DNA of 10,000 nucleotides, taken from assembly GCA_008636095.1 (NCBI GenBank), contig VSJD01000320.1:1-10000 (forward strand), read 5' to 3'. Source of the stretch: Kiritimatiellota bacterium. GTDB lineage: Bacteria; Verrucomicrobiota; Kiritimatiellia; JAAZAB01. The stretch's first letter is position 1. Each line of letters starts with the position of its first letter. Under the pieces are notes generated by a model. It saw only the letters and a list, made by a program, of their open reading frames with translations. It was not told the DNA's origin and did not search any database. Made by a program: the position numbers and the translations under genes. Below are positions 1-7,800 of the stretch, piece by piece.

Positions 1-253
1 AGGCCAGCAGAGCGATTTCTATCGCCACCGTGCCGTTCGTGCAGGAGACGCCGTACTTGGCGTTTTGGAATGCGGCGTATTTCTTTTCAAACTCCGCCAC
101 CTTTTCCCCGTACCACCATTTGCCGCTGTCAAAGACGCTCAGAAGATTCTGACGTTCCTCTTTGCCGATTACCGGCCACTTTATCGGAAATGGTTTCGTC
201 CGCACCGGTTTCCCGCCTGCAATGGCCAATCGATTTTTTGCGCGTGTATTCAT
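1..253 (-). CDS. DegT/DnrJ/EryC1/StrS-family PLP-dependent aminotransferase, N-terminal fragment (runs off left edge)
   Basis: The first 84 codons are present; the gene continues beyond position 1. Members transfer an amino group, usually from glutamate or glutamine, to a keto-sugar or keto-inositol, for surface polysaccharide, LPS or secondary-metabolite sugars, using PLP in the cytoplasm. What is seen: an N-terminal LAIAGGKPVRTKPFP segment (residues 9-23), then WPVIGKEE (26-33), SGKWWYG (43-49), a VAEFEKKYAAF stretch (52-62) and KYGVSCTNGTVAIEIALLA (66-84), which matches the start of the fold where the TNGT/A-x-E/L loop contacts PLP phosphate. The catalytic lysine lies outside the window. 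The start at 253 is favoured by GGAG at 264-261, seven bases upstream; an in-frame ATG at 298 adds 15 residues not expected in the family. It lies 105 bp after the TatD gene on the same strand, so co-transcription is possible. The substrate cannot be told from this part. Confidence 0.88.
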   Translation of the reverse strand, partial: MNTRAKNRLAIAGGKPVRTKPFPIKWPVIGKEERQNLLSVFDSGKWWYGEKVAEFEKKYAAFQNAKYGVSCTNGTVAIEIALLA

Positions 254-260
254 TGTTTTT

Positions 261-264
261 CTCC
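261..264 (-). promoter_or_regulatory. Ribosome binding site of the aminotransferase gene
   Basis: On the minus strand the sequence reads TTGGAG, then seven bases, then ATG. It decides the start at 253 over the upstream in-frame ATG at 298, which has no comparable Shine-Dalgarno sequence. Confidence 0.6.
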
Positions 265-315
265 AATATGTTTTGTTTTTCGGCAGTAAACATCGCATCA
301 TAATCCGGAAAATCA

Positions 316-339
316 GGAACGCAATGTTTGAATTGTTCC
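316..339 (-). other. Imperfect hairpin between tatD and the aminotransferase gene
   Basis: On the minus strand GGAACAAT and ATTGCGTTCC can pair around a TCAAAC loop with a two-base bulge, starting about 20 bases after the TatD stop codon. No U-run follows, only TGATTTTCC, so it is at best a weak terminator or an mRNA-processing structure. The rest of the 105-bp gap (254-358) shows only the downstream gene's ribosome binding site; I cannot point to a clear promoter in it. Confidence 0.25.
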
Positions 340-358
340 GTGAAAATATCCTTTATTC

Positions 359-1201
359 TTATTTTCCAAACAATCGCTCGGCGTTGCGGGTGGTGATTCC
401 CGCGATCGTTTCCCAGGGCGTGTGCCTGATCGTCCCCAGCGTTTCCGCCACGCGGCGCACGTGGGCCGGCTCGTTCGGTTTACCGCGAAACGGCTCCGGC
501 GCCAGGTAAGGCGCATCGGTCTCGATCAGCAGGCGATCTTCCGGCACAAGGGCCGCCACGGCCAGCAAGCCCCCGGCGTTTTTAAACGTGATGATACCGC
601 TGAAACTGATACAAAATCCCAGCGCCAGGAGATCGCGGGCAAATACTTCGCCGCCGGTAAAGCAATGCATCACGCCGATCCTATCAGGCGCCCCGCGCCA
701 GGCGGCGGCATGCGCACGCAGGGCGGCCAGGGTTTCGGCCTCCGCATCGCGGGTATGCACGCACACCGGCAGGTCCCGACCTCTCCGAGAGTCGGGATCC
801 CGTGCCAGAAGCAACATACGCTGGAAAAGTTCAATTTGTGCCGCAACCGTTACGCGGTCATGGTGAAAATCCAGCCCGATTTCGCCAATGGCCACAACCT
901 CCGGCGCTGCCAGCATGGTTTCCAGCTCATCCATCGTCCGTTTTCCGTCGTTCGGTGTCCGGTGTCCGTCGTCTGTCGTCTGTCGTCCGGCGACCGTCTG
1001 GTCGCGGTTGTAGCCAACGGCCACGCGAATACGTCCCGGGTAAGCGCGCGCGATTTCAAGCGCGGTGCGGTTGGCGGCCGGCGAGCCGCCGATAGCGATC
1101 ATGCGGCTGACGCCCGCCTGCGCGGCGCGCGTCACGATGGCGTCGAGCGTATCGCCCGCTTGCATTAAACCATCAAAATGAACATGCGTATCCGTCAGCA
1201 T
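359..1201 (-). CDS. tatD: TatD-family metal-dependent hydrolase (putative deoxyribonuclease) with two repeat-derived insertions
   Basis: The 280-aa product has the TIM-barrel amidohydrolase layout of TatD proteins, cytoplasmic metal-dependent 3'-5' DNA exonucleases linked to DNA repair and turnover. Visible motifs: TDTHVHFD (residues 3-10, ligands H6 and H8), VVAIGEIGLDFHHD (102-115, E107), VCVHTRDA (146-153, H149), IGVMHCFTGG (175-184, H179), LLIETDAPYLAPEP (224-237, D229), and the C-terminal NAERLF. The family is usually about 255-265 aa. The extra length comes from residues 64-91, encoded by a heptamer repeat plus hairpin, and residues 136-143, encoded by a palindromic insertion. The usual G-x-HPH motif after RVAVG is missing; GYNRDQ stands there. 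The fold looks intact but activity could be altered. AAGGA at 1215-1211 sits nine bases before the ATG. The gene is divergent from the large plus-strand gene at 1300. The symbol is family-level; it could be a ycfH- or yjjV-like paralogue. Confidence 0.9.
   Translation of the reverse strand: MLTDTHVHFDGLMQAGDTLDAIVTRAAQAGVSRMIAIGGSPAANRTALEIARAYPGRIRVAVGYNRDQTVAGRQTTDDGHRTPNDGKRTMDELETMLAAPEVVAIGEIGLDFHHDRVTVAAQIELFQRMLLLARDPDSRRGRDLPVCVHTRDAEAETLAALRAHAAAWRGAPDRIGVMHCFTGGEVFARDLLALGFCISFSGIITFKNAGGLLAVAALVPEDRLLIETDAPYLAPEPFRGKPNEPAHVRRVAETLGTIRHTPWETIAGITTRNAERLFGK
772..799. repeat. REP-like palindromic insertion inside tatD
   Basis: Arms CCCGAC (775-780) and GTCGGG (791-796) pair exactly. 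Inner TCTC/GAGA can pair after a one-base bulge, and outer bases extend the stem to 772-799 with one G-T wobble. In the protein it encodes PDSRRGRD, eight residues between ARD and LPVCVHTRD, where TatD relatives normally have none; CGGGA occurs on both sides of the extra 24 bp on the coding strand. This is the pattern of a small palindromic element that inserted in frame, comparable to the protein-coding palindromic elements known in Rickettsia. The element family itself is not identified here. Confidence 0.55.
931..986. repeat. Eight tandem degenerate 7-bp units (consensus ACGACGG on the minus strand) inside tatD
   Basis: Read on the minus strand the block splits into eight consecutive heptamers: ACGACAG, ACGACAG, ACGACGG, ACACCGG, ACACCGA, ACGACGG, AAAACGG, ACGATGG. 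It encodes the hydrophilic stretch rich in T, D, G and R at about residues 73-91 of the TatD protein. Heptanucleotide short tandem repeats are known in several bacterial groups, cyanobacteria being the classic case. Their presence inside an intact, conserved reading frame is unusual. The units are clear by eye; the exact ends are approximate. Confidence 0.75.
990..1005. repeat. Short perfect hairpin abutting the heptamer block
   Basis: GCGACC (990-995), loop GTCT, GGTCGC (1000-1005). It lies directly beside the heptamer repeats and encodes part of the RDQTVA stretch of the TatD protein, exactly where the conserved HPH motif should be. It may be one end of the inserted element or an independent stem. 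Confidence 0.5.
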
Positions 1202-1299
1202 TATTTATTTTCCTTGTTTGTTAACCGCACCCAAGTAAACTGTTTATAGTTCAAGCCGTAATAACGTGCCAGCCTTAAAACTACGGAAAGGAACGGGAA
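1202..1299. promoter_or_regulatory. Divergent intergenic region between tatD and the first delta-60 gene
   Basis: This 98-bp gap must hold the promoters of both divergent genes. TatD's ribosome binding site (AAGGA) is at 1211-1215 on the minus strand. On the plus strand TATAGT at 1245-1250 resembles a -10 box, but no good -35 lies at normal spacing, so it is only a candidate. The last 35 bp (1265-1299) match the leader of the second delta-60 gene. Confidence 0.4.
1265..1299 (+). promoter_or_regulatory. Conserved 5' leader with RBS, copy 1
   Basis: CGTGCCAGC, then a TTAAA-containing segment, then GAAAGGAACGGG immediately before the ATG. The same order and spacing recurs at 4817-4851 before the second copy of the gene. 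AAAGGA at 1287-1292 is seven bases before the start and is a good Shine-Dalgarno sequence. Similarity ends abruptly upstream of 1265, so this marks the left edge of the duplicated unit. Confidence 0.65.
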
Positions 1300-4200
1300 A
1301 TGCATACGGTTATAACGGGCAAGGGTGGATTCCAACTCGCGGCAGGCGTTTTTTGCGCGGTGGGCCTGCTGATGGCGGCGGGAACAAGTTTCGGGCAATA
1401 TGCCGAAGACGGGTTTGATCCGAATATCAACGGTCCTGTGTATGCGATTGCGACCCAACCGGATGGGAAGATTCTTGTCGGGGGTTCTTTTCTGACCATC
1501 GGCGGCGTAGCGCGAACCTACGTGGGGCGGATTTTAGCCAACGGGAGACTTGACACCACCTTCGCCCCGGGCGTTATTGCCCCCAGTTCCATCCAGACCC
1601 TCGCGCTCCAGTCGGATGGCAAAGTCGTGATCGGCGGCGAATTCAATGAAGTCGCCGGTCAGGACCGATATAATATAGCCCGCCTGAATGCCGACGGCAG
1701 TTTGGATGCGTCTTTCAACCCGGGTGCCAATGGTAATGTTAATACCCTCGTTGTTCAGGCCGACGGTAAAATCCTGGTCGGCGGCGAATTCGTCAACCTC
1801 GGCGGCCAGGTGCGAACGTTTATCGGACGGCTGAATGCTGATGGTTCTCTGGATGATGCGTTTAATCCGGCAACGGACGGACCGATTAACGTGATCGCGT
1901 TGCAGGCTGACGGGAAAATTCTGGTCGGCGGGTACTTTTCTGTGATGGGCGGACAACCCCGTGCGTGCATCGCCCGGCTTAATTCCGATGGCGCTTTGGA
2001 TTCTACATTCGCCTTGACCAACGGCACCGATGATGGGGTCCGTTGCCTGGCGATCCAAGCCAACGGCAAAATTCTCGTCGGCGGGGAGTTTGAAACCATA
2101 GACGGCCAGGCACATAGCGGCATAGCCCGGCTGAATACCGACGGATCCCTGGATACTTCCTTTACCGCGGGCGTCAATAACACCATCCACACGCTGGCGG
2201 TCCAGCCGGATGGCAAGATTCTCGTCGGCGGCGTGTTCACGACCCTCAACAATGTGGCCGGCATCCACCTCCACATTGGACGATTGAATCCGGATGGAAC
2301 TCTGGATACAACTTTTGCCCCAACCGACGGCGCAGACGATACGGTGATGGCACTGGCGGTTCAGGCGGACGGCACCGTGCTGGCCGGCGGATATTTCCAC
2401 AAGATCGGCGGCGTGGACCGCAATCATATCGCCCGGCTCTATCCCGACGGCCGCACTGATCAATGCTTTAATCCTGAGGCGAATGCTTCGATCGTCGCGT
2501 TCGCCATGCAGGCGGACGGCAATATCCTGATCGGCGGCCCGTTCAATTCCCTGCATGACGTAGTTAATAACAGACTGTATATCGCCCGGCTCTATAACGA
2601 CGGTGCACTGGACGCCGCATTCAACCCCGGCGCCGGTTCCTGCGTCTACACACTTGTCACACAGCCGGACGGAAAAATTATCGTCGGCGGGATTTTTGCG
2701 ACCCTGGCCGGAGGAGATCGCAACAACATTGGCCGGCTAAACAGCGATGGTACCCTGGAAGCCGCTTTTAATCCCAATGCCCAGGGAGCTGTTCACACCG
2801 TCGGCCTGCAGGCGGACGGCAAAATCATCATTGGCGGCAGTTTCACCAAAATCGGTGATGTGGAACGCAATTATATTGCCCGGTTGAATGCCGACGGCTC
2901 CCTCGACACGACTTTCAATCCCAATGCCAATTTTTCCGTCTATGGCCTGGCAATTCAGGCCGACGGCAAAATCATCATTGGCGGCGTCTTTACCAAAGTG
3001 GGCGACGTAACTCGTAATCACGTCGCCCGGCTCAACGCCGACGGTTCCCTTGACACAGCGTTCGATCCCAATGTCAACGACTTCCTCTATAGCCTGGAGG
3101 TTCAAACCGACGGCAAGATCATCATCTATGGCGAGTTTACCAAAACCGGCGATTTGGACCGCAATTATATTGCCCGGCTGAATACCGACGGCACGCCTGA
3201 CACTTTGTTTAATGCCATGGTCAACAGTGTAGTCTACAGCCTCACGATTCAGACGGACGGCAAGATCATCATCGGCGGCAGTTTCACCAAAATCGGCGAC
3301 GTGGATCGCGTCCGCATCGCCCGGCTCAATACCGACAGCAGTCTGGATACCACCTTTGACCTGACCGATGGCGCCCTGGACACCATCAATTCCCTGGCTT
3401 TGCAGACCGATGGCAAGATTCTCGTTGGCGGCAACTTTCTTAAGATCGGGGGCGAGAACAGAAAACATATCGCGCGCATCGCCAACACCGAAGCGGCCTT
3501 ACAATCCTTGAACGTCAATACCGCAGGATCGACCATTACCTGGACACGCACCGGAACCTGTCCCGAAGCCTGGCGGACCACGTTTGAGCAATCCACCGAC
3601 GGCACAACCTGGACCAGTCTGGGCACCGGCACGCGCATCACCAACGGCTGGCAGATCACCGGCGTTGTCTTGCCTGTAAAGCAGATGTTCTACATCCGCG
3701 CCCGCGGCTACGGCATTGCCAGTGGTCCGTTCAATAATTCCGGTTCGCTCTATGAATCCGTACGCCTCTGCTATTTGCCGAACCGAATTGACAATGATTT
3801 TGACGGCGATTGCAAATCCGATCTGGCCGTGTACCGTGACGGCTATTGGTCCATCTACTTGATGGCAGGTAGCGTTCTTTTCACCAACGCTGGCGAATGG
3901 GGCGGGCCGGGCTGGACTCCTGTGCCAGGGGACTATGACGGTGACGGCAAGGCCGACCTGGCCGTATATTGTGACGGCTATTGGTCAACCTACTCGTTGA
4001 CCAACGGCATAATTTCCCTTAATACTGGCGTCTGGGGCGGGCCGGACTGGACCCCTGTGTCAGGGGACTATGACGGTGACGGCATTTCCGACCTGGCCGC
4101 GTATTGTGACGGCTATTGGTCCATCTACTCTCTGGCGAATGGAACCATCCTCTCCAACGCTGGCGCCTGGGGCGGGCCGGGCTGGACCCCTGTGCCGGGT

Positions 4201-4605
4201 GACTATGACGGCGACTGCAAGGCTGACCTGGCCGTGTATTGTGACGGCTATTGGTCCATCTACTCTCTGGCGAACGGAATTATACTCCTTAACGCCGGCG
4301 CCTGGGGCGGACCGGGCTGGACCCCTGCGCCAGGGGACTATGACGGTGACGGCATTTCCGACCTGGCCGTGTATTGTGACGGCTATTGGTCCATCTACTC
4401 GTTGGTGAACGGAATCATCTTCATCAACGCCGGCGTCTGGGGCGGACCGGATTCCATCACGGTGTCAGGGGACTATGATGGTGACCGCAAGTCCGACCTG
4501 ACCGTGTATCGTGACGGCGATTGGTCCATCTACTCGTTGGCCAACGGAATTATCCGCCTCAACGGTAGCGCCTGGGGCGGGCCAGGCTGGATCCCAGTGC
4601 GTTAA
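1300..4605 (+). CDS. Large secreted delta-60 (DUF5122) beta-propeller protein with C-terminal VCBS/FG-GAP-like repeats, copy 1
   Basis: The 1101-aa product starts with a signal peptide: a lysine near residue 8, a hydrophobic core at about 11-28, and probable cleavage near SFGQ (30-33), so it is exported. Residues 47 to about 729 are 14 tandem delta-60 repeats of about 49 aa with the pattern hhALAhQxDGKIhhGGxFTxhGGxxRxxIARLNxDGSLDTTF. Residues about 730-832 form a linker (TWTRTGTCPEAWRTTFEQS, IRARGYG) typical of the end of such proteins. Residues 833-1101 are six 45-aa repeats beginning DYDGDG and ending WGGPGWTPVPG, with DxDxDG-like calcium loops. The protein ends GWIPVR with no transmembrane helix, LPXTG or PEP-CTERM signal. 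Function is unknown; an extracellular or surface binding role is inferred. The start is fixed by AAAGGA seven bases upstream and by the matching start of copy 2. Confidence 0.9.
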   Translation: MHTVITGKGGFQLAAGVFCAVGLLMAAGTSFGQYAEDGFDPNINGPVYAIATQPDGKILVGGSFLTIGGVARTYVGRILANGRLDTTFAPGVIAPSSIQTLALQSDGKVVIGGEFNEVAGQDRYNIARLNADGSLDASFNPGANGNVNTLVVQADGKILVGGEFVNLGGQVRTFIGRLNADGSLDDAFNPATDGPINVIALQADGKILVGGYFSVMGGQPRACIARLNSDGALDSTFALTNGTDDGVRCLAIQANGKILVGGEFETIDGQAHSGIARLNTDGSLDTSFTAGVNNTIHTLAVQPDGKILVGGVFTTLNNVAGIHLHIGRLNPDGTLDTTFAPTDGADDTVMALAVQADGTVLAGGYFHKIGGVDRNHIARLYPDGRTDQCFNPEANASIVAFAMQADGNILIGGPFNSLHDVVNNRLYIARLYNDGALDAAFNPGAGSCVYTLVTQPDGKIIVGGIFATLAGGDRNNIGRLNSDGTLEAAFNPNAQGAVHTVGLQADGKIIIGGSFTKIGDVERNYIARLNADGSLDTTFNPNANFSVYGLAIQADGKIIIGGVFTKVGDVTRNHVARLNADGSLDTAFDPNVNDFLYSLEVQTDGKIIIYGEFTKTGDLDRNYIARLNTDGTPDTLFNAMVNSVVYSLTIQTDGKIIIGGSFTKIGDVDRVRIARLNTDSSLDTTFDLTDGALDTINSLALQTDGKILVGGNFLKIGGENRKHIARIANTEAALQSLNVNTAGSTITWTRTGTCPEAWRTTFEQSTDGTTWTSLGTGTRITNGWQITGVVLPVKQMFYIRARGYGIASGPFNNSGSLYESVRLCYLPNRIDNDFDGDCKSDLAVYRDGYWSIYLMAGSVLFTNAGEWGGPGWTPVPGDYDGDGKADLAVYCDGYWSTYSLTNGIISLNTGVWGGPDWTPVSGDYDGDGISDLAAYCDGYWSIYSLANGTILSNAGAWGGPGWTPVPGDYDGDCKADLAVYCDGYWSIYSLANGIILLNAGAWGGPGWTPAPGDYDGDGISDLAVYCDGYWSIYSLVNGIIFINAGVWGGPDSITVSGDYDGDRKSDLTVYRDGDWSIYSLANGIIRLNGSAWGGPGWIPVR
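1438..3486 (+). repeat. 14 tandem delta-60 repeats (about 147 bp each), copy 1
   Basis: Each unit runs from a hydrophobic strand (VYAIATQ, IQTLALQ, VNTLVVQ) through DGKILVGG and a FxxhGG turn to RLNADGSLDTTF. By eye I count 14 units, most 49 aa and a few 51-53 aa. Units 7 and 8 are distinct (RLYPDGRTDQ, DGNILIGGPF) and are matched by units 7 and 8 of copy 2, so all 14 existed before the gene duplicated. The DUF5122 family is classed as a beta-propeller; 14 units would fit two seven-bladed propellers, which is inference. Confidence 0.85.
3796..4602 (+). repeat. Six tandem 135-bp repeats encoding 45-aa VCBS/FG-GAP-like units, copy 1
   Basis: Unit starts are 3796, 3931, 4066, 4201, 4336 and 4471; the last unit is one codon short because the gene ends there. 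Each encodes D-Y/F-DGD-x-x-x-DL, AVYCDGYWSIYSL, a variable NGIIxLNAG, and WGGPxWTPVxG. Units 2-5 have Cys after VY/AY, while the first and last have Arg. The calcium-loop glycine is Arg or Cys in units 1, 4 and 6. Neighbouring units are very similar at DNA level, so unequal crossing-over and conversion are likely. Confidence 0.9.
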
Positions 4606-4851
4606 ATATTGTCCATGGATGTTTTCACCAGCCCGTACCTTGAGGAACGGTTACGGACGGAGGAAAAGTTGCTGGTGGTGAATTCGATTTCGACCGTTTT
4701 TGCCGTTGCTGTCTATTCTTGCGAAGGTTCAGTGGTTCGCGGCTCAATGGTTTTGGGCGAAAAGTTCTTCTCGCAAGGCCCATGACTGGCGAATGGTTTC
4801 CGTAATGGCATGCTGGCGTGCCAGCTTTAAAGCTATTGAAAGGAACGGGAC
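4606..4851 (+). promoter_or_regulatory. Spacer between the two duplicated genes, with conserved leader and RBS of copy 2
   Basis: This 246-bp gap starts with the shared tail AAATATTGTCC. Its middle (4615-4816) is unlike the gap after copy 2. CTTGCGA at 4718-4724 and TCGCAAG at 4771-4777 are complementary but 46 bases apart, so no convincing terminator is seen, nor a clear sigma-70 promoter. The last 35 bp (4817-4851) repeat the leader of copy 1, with AAAGGA at 4839-4844, seven bases before the ATG. The second gene could be read through from the first or use a promoter of unfamiliar type. Confidence 0.45.
4806..4834. promoter_or_regulatory. Nested inverted repeats in the copy 2 leader, possible operator
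   Basis: TGGCATGC (4806-4813) and GCGTGCCA (4816-4823) form an inverted repeat with a two-base centre and one G-T position. An alternative pairing is GCTGGC/GCCAGC (4812-4825). Overlapping the right arm is a perfect 12-bp palindrome AGCTTTAAAGCT (4823-4834). It sits 17 bp before the ATG. Copy 1 keeps GTGCCAGC but lacks both the left arm and the perfect palindrome. A protein-binding site or mRNA hairpin is possible; nothing identifies the factor. Confidence 0.35.
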
Positions 4852-7800
4852 ATGAATACAGTTGTAACAGCTAAGGGTGGGTTCCAACGGACAGCGGGTT
4901 TGTTTCTCGCGGTGGGCCTGCTGATGGCGGCGGAAACAGGTTTAGGGCAATATGCCGAAGACGGATTTAACCCGGATGCCAATGATTTTGTGTATGCGAT
5001 TGCGACCCAAGCAGATGGGAAAATTATTCTCGGTGGCAACTTCGACACCATCGGCGGCGTGGCGCGGACATCCGTGGCGCGGGTGCTTCCCGACGGCAGA
5101 CTGGATACCACCTTCGCTCCCGGCGTCATCCCCAGTAGCATAGTTGAAGCCCTGGCCATCCAGGCTGACGGCAAGGTTATTATCGGCGGCGAATTTAGTG
5201 AAGTCGCCGGGCAGACCAGATACAACCTCGCCCGGCTTAATGCCGACGGCAGCCTGGATGCAGCCTTCAATCCGAATACGGTCGCTACGGAAGCTGATAA
5301 ATCGATAGCTGCCCTGGCAATTCAGCCGGACGGAAAAATTATCGTCGGCGGTTTCTTCGTCAACCTCGGCGGCCAGATGATATCTTTCATTGGCCGACTG
5401 AACGCAGACGGCAGCCTGGACACCGCGTTCAACCCGACAGCCAACGGCGATGTTAACGCTATTGTCATCCAGCCGGACGGAAAAATTCTGGTTGGCGGCG
5501 ATTTTTCGTCGATCGGCGGCGCCGCTCGTAGTTACATTGCCCGACTGAATTGTGACGGTTCGCTGGATACTTCTTTTGTCGTGACCAACGCCAACAATGA
5601 AGTTTACTCCCTGGCTATCCAGGCCGATGGAAAAATTCTGGCGGGCGGCCTTTTCACCACAATCGGCGGACAAGACCGTAATTTTATTGCCCGGCTGAAC
5701 ACAGACGGTTCCGTAGACACAGCCTTCAACCCGAACGCTAATGGTGAAGTCATGGCCTTGGCCATTCAACCGAACGGTAAGATTGTTGCCGGCGGCACAT
5801 TCACAACGCTGGGCGGAACGGCTCGGATCCGGATTGGACGCTTGAATCTGGATGGCACGGTGGATGACACATTCGAATCACCCGGCGGGGTCAACGGCCT
5901 GGTGTGTACGCTGGCCGTGCAAGCGGACGGCAAAGTACTGGCCGGCGGTGTTTTCACAACGCTGGGCAACGTGTTGCGGAATTATATCGGCCGGCTCTAT
6001 CCCGACGGCCGCACCGACCAGGATTTCGATCCGGCGGCCAGTCTCCCGATTTACGCCATGGCCCTGCAGACGGACGGCAATATCTTAATTGGCGGTCCGT
6101 TTCACTCCCTGCAAAACGGCGCGGACCTCCGCCAGCACATCGCGCGAATCCATAACGACGACACAACAGATACGGCTTTCGATCCCGGCGCCGGTGATAC
6201 TGTCTATGGCCTGGCAGTCCAATCAAACGATATGATTGTCGCCGCCGGTATATTTCATACCCTGGCCGGCGGAGTAGAGCGCCTGAATTTTGGCCGGCTT
6301 AGCGCCGATGGAACTCTGGACGCCGCCCTCAATCCCGCGCCCAACGCGCCGGTTTACGCGCTGGCCATGCAAACCGATGGGAAAATAGTTGCCGGCGGCG
6401 GGTTTACCAAGCTCTGGGGTGAGGATCGATTCTATATCGGTCGCTTGAACGCCGACGGCCCCCTGGATTCGTCTTTCACTTTGGGCGCCCTCGCCTTGGT
6501 AAAGACCGTGGCGATGCAACCCGACGGCAAGATTCTTGTTGGCGGCGCTTTTACCACCTTGGGCGACCAGCCGCGCCTTTACATCGGCCGGTTTAACGCC
6601 GACGGTTCGCTCGACACATCCTTCGATCCCGGCGCCGACAGTACGATCTTTACCATGGCGGTGCAGGCCGACGGCAAGATTATCGTGGGCGGCGCTTTCA
6701 CCACCTTGGGCGGCCAGCCGCGCAATTGCATTGGCCGGCTCAATGCCGACGGCTCACTCGACACCGAATTCAATCCGAATCTCAACGTCGGTGACAGTGT
6801 CCTTTCCATTGTGCTACAGGCTGACGGCAAAATTCTGATCGGCGGCTCGTTCACCACCGTGGGCGTTGTGCCTGTGGCTTGCAATAATATCGCCCGGCTC
6901 AATGCCGACGGCTCTCTGGACACCACCTTCGATCTAACCGATGGCGCCGTCAGTGTTGTGTATTCGATGGCGCTTCAAACGGACGGCAAGATTATCGTGG
7001 GCGGCGCTTTCGACACGATCGGCGGCAAGGTCCGCAAGTATCTCGCCCGTATCGCCAATACCGAAGCGGCCCTGCAATCCTTGAGTGTCGGCAACACGGG
7101 CAATGCCGTCACTTGGACGCGAACCGGCACCAGCCCCGAAGTCTGGCGGACGACATTCGAGCAATCCACGGATGGCACCGCCTGGACCAGTCTAGGCACC
7201 GGCACGCGCATCACCAACGGCTGGCAGATCACAGGACTATCCCTGCCGTTCAATCAGATGGTTTATATCCGTGCACGCGGTTATGCCGCTGGTGGCATAT
7301 ATAACAGCTCCGCTTCGATCTATGAATCCGTGCGCCTCTGCTATTTGCCGAACCGAATTGACAATGATTTTGACGGCGATCGCAAGTCCGACCTGGCCGT
7401 TTACCGTGACGGCTATTGGTCCATCTACTTGATGGCGGGTAGCGTTCTCTTTACAAACGCCGGCGTCTGGGGCGGGGCGGATTCCATTCCCGTGCCCGGG
7501 GACTATGACGGTGACCGCAAGTCCGACCTGGCCGTGTATTGTGACGGCTATTGGTCGATCTACTCCTTGGCAAACGGAATCATAAGTCTCAATGCCGGCA
7601 TCTGGGGCGGGCCGGACTGGACCCCTGTGTCAGGGGACTATGACGGTGACGGCATTTCCGACCTGGCCGCGTATTGTGAAGGCTATTGGTCCATCTACTC
7701 TCTGGCGAACGGAACCATCCTCTCCAACGCTGGCGCCTGGGGCGGGCCGGGCTGGACCCCTGTGCCGGGTGACTATGACGGTGACGGTATTTCCGACCTG

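Larger units (their letters stand above)
1265..4614 (+). repeat. Tandem gene duplication, left copy
   Basis: Similarity to 4817-8184 begins in the leader at CGTGCCAGC and runs through the whole gene to AAATATTGTCC just after the stop codon, after which the two sequences differ. The copies are in direct orientation, separated by 202 bp of unrelated sequence (4615-4816). Internal repeat number and order are the same in both. Confidence 0.85.

Noticed and set aside
65..509. Several short plus-strand open frames at the left end
   Set aside because: They lie opposite the aminotransferase and TatD genes, with no independent start signals or recognisable products.
422..1168. Long plus-strand open frame (248 codons) opposite tatD
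   Set aside because: It mirrors the codon structure of the well-supported TatD gene; no recognisable domain and no ribosome binding site at its start.
1258..1273. Minus-strand TGGCACG-N4-TACG resembling a sigma-54 -24/-12 promoter before tatD
   Set aside because: The -12 element lacks the required GC at the correct spacing, and the similar TGGCATG upstream of 4852 is also off by one base.
1534..2556. Minus-strand open frame of 340 codons opposite the first delta-60 gene, and similar ones at 2737-3468 and 4942-5769
   Set aside because: These arise because tandem repeats with a fixed codon phase keep the opposite frame open as well. Their sequences are reverse-frame images of the repeats, with no signal or known domain.
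3796..4602. Regular direct repeats that might be read as a CRISPR-like array
   Set aside because: The 135-bp period is in-frame coding sequence with conserved protein units; there are no short repeats separated by unique spacers.
4718..4777. CTTGCGA and TCGCAAG as a possible terminator after the first delta-60 gene
   Set aside because: The arms are 46 bases apart with no U-run after them, so a functional rho-independent terminator is unlikely.
4615..4785. Small plus-strand open frame (56 aa, starts MDVFTSPYLEERL) in the spacer between the duplicated genes
   Set aside because: No ribosome binding site precedes the ATG, the product has no recognisable feature, and nothing similar follows copy 2. 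It could be a decayed fragment, but there is no support.
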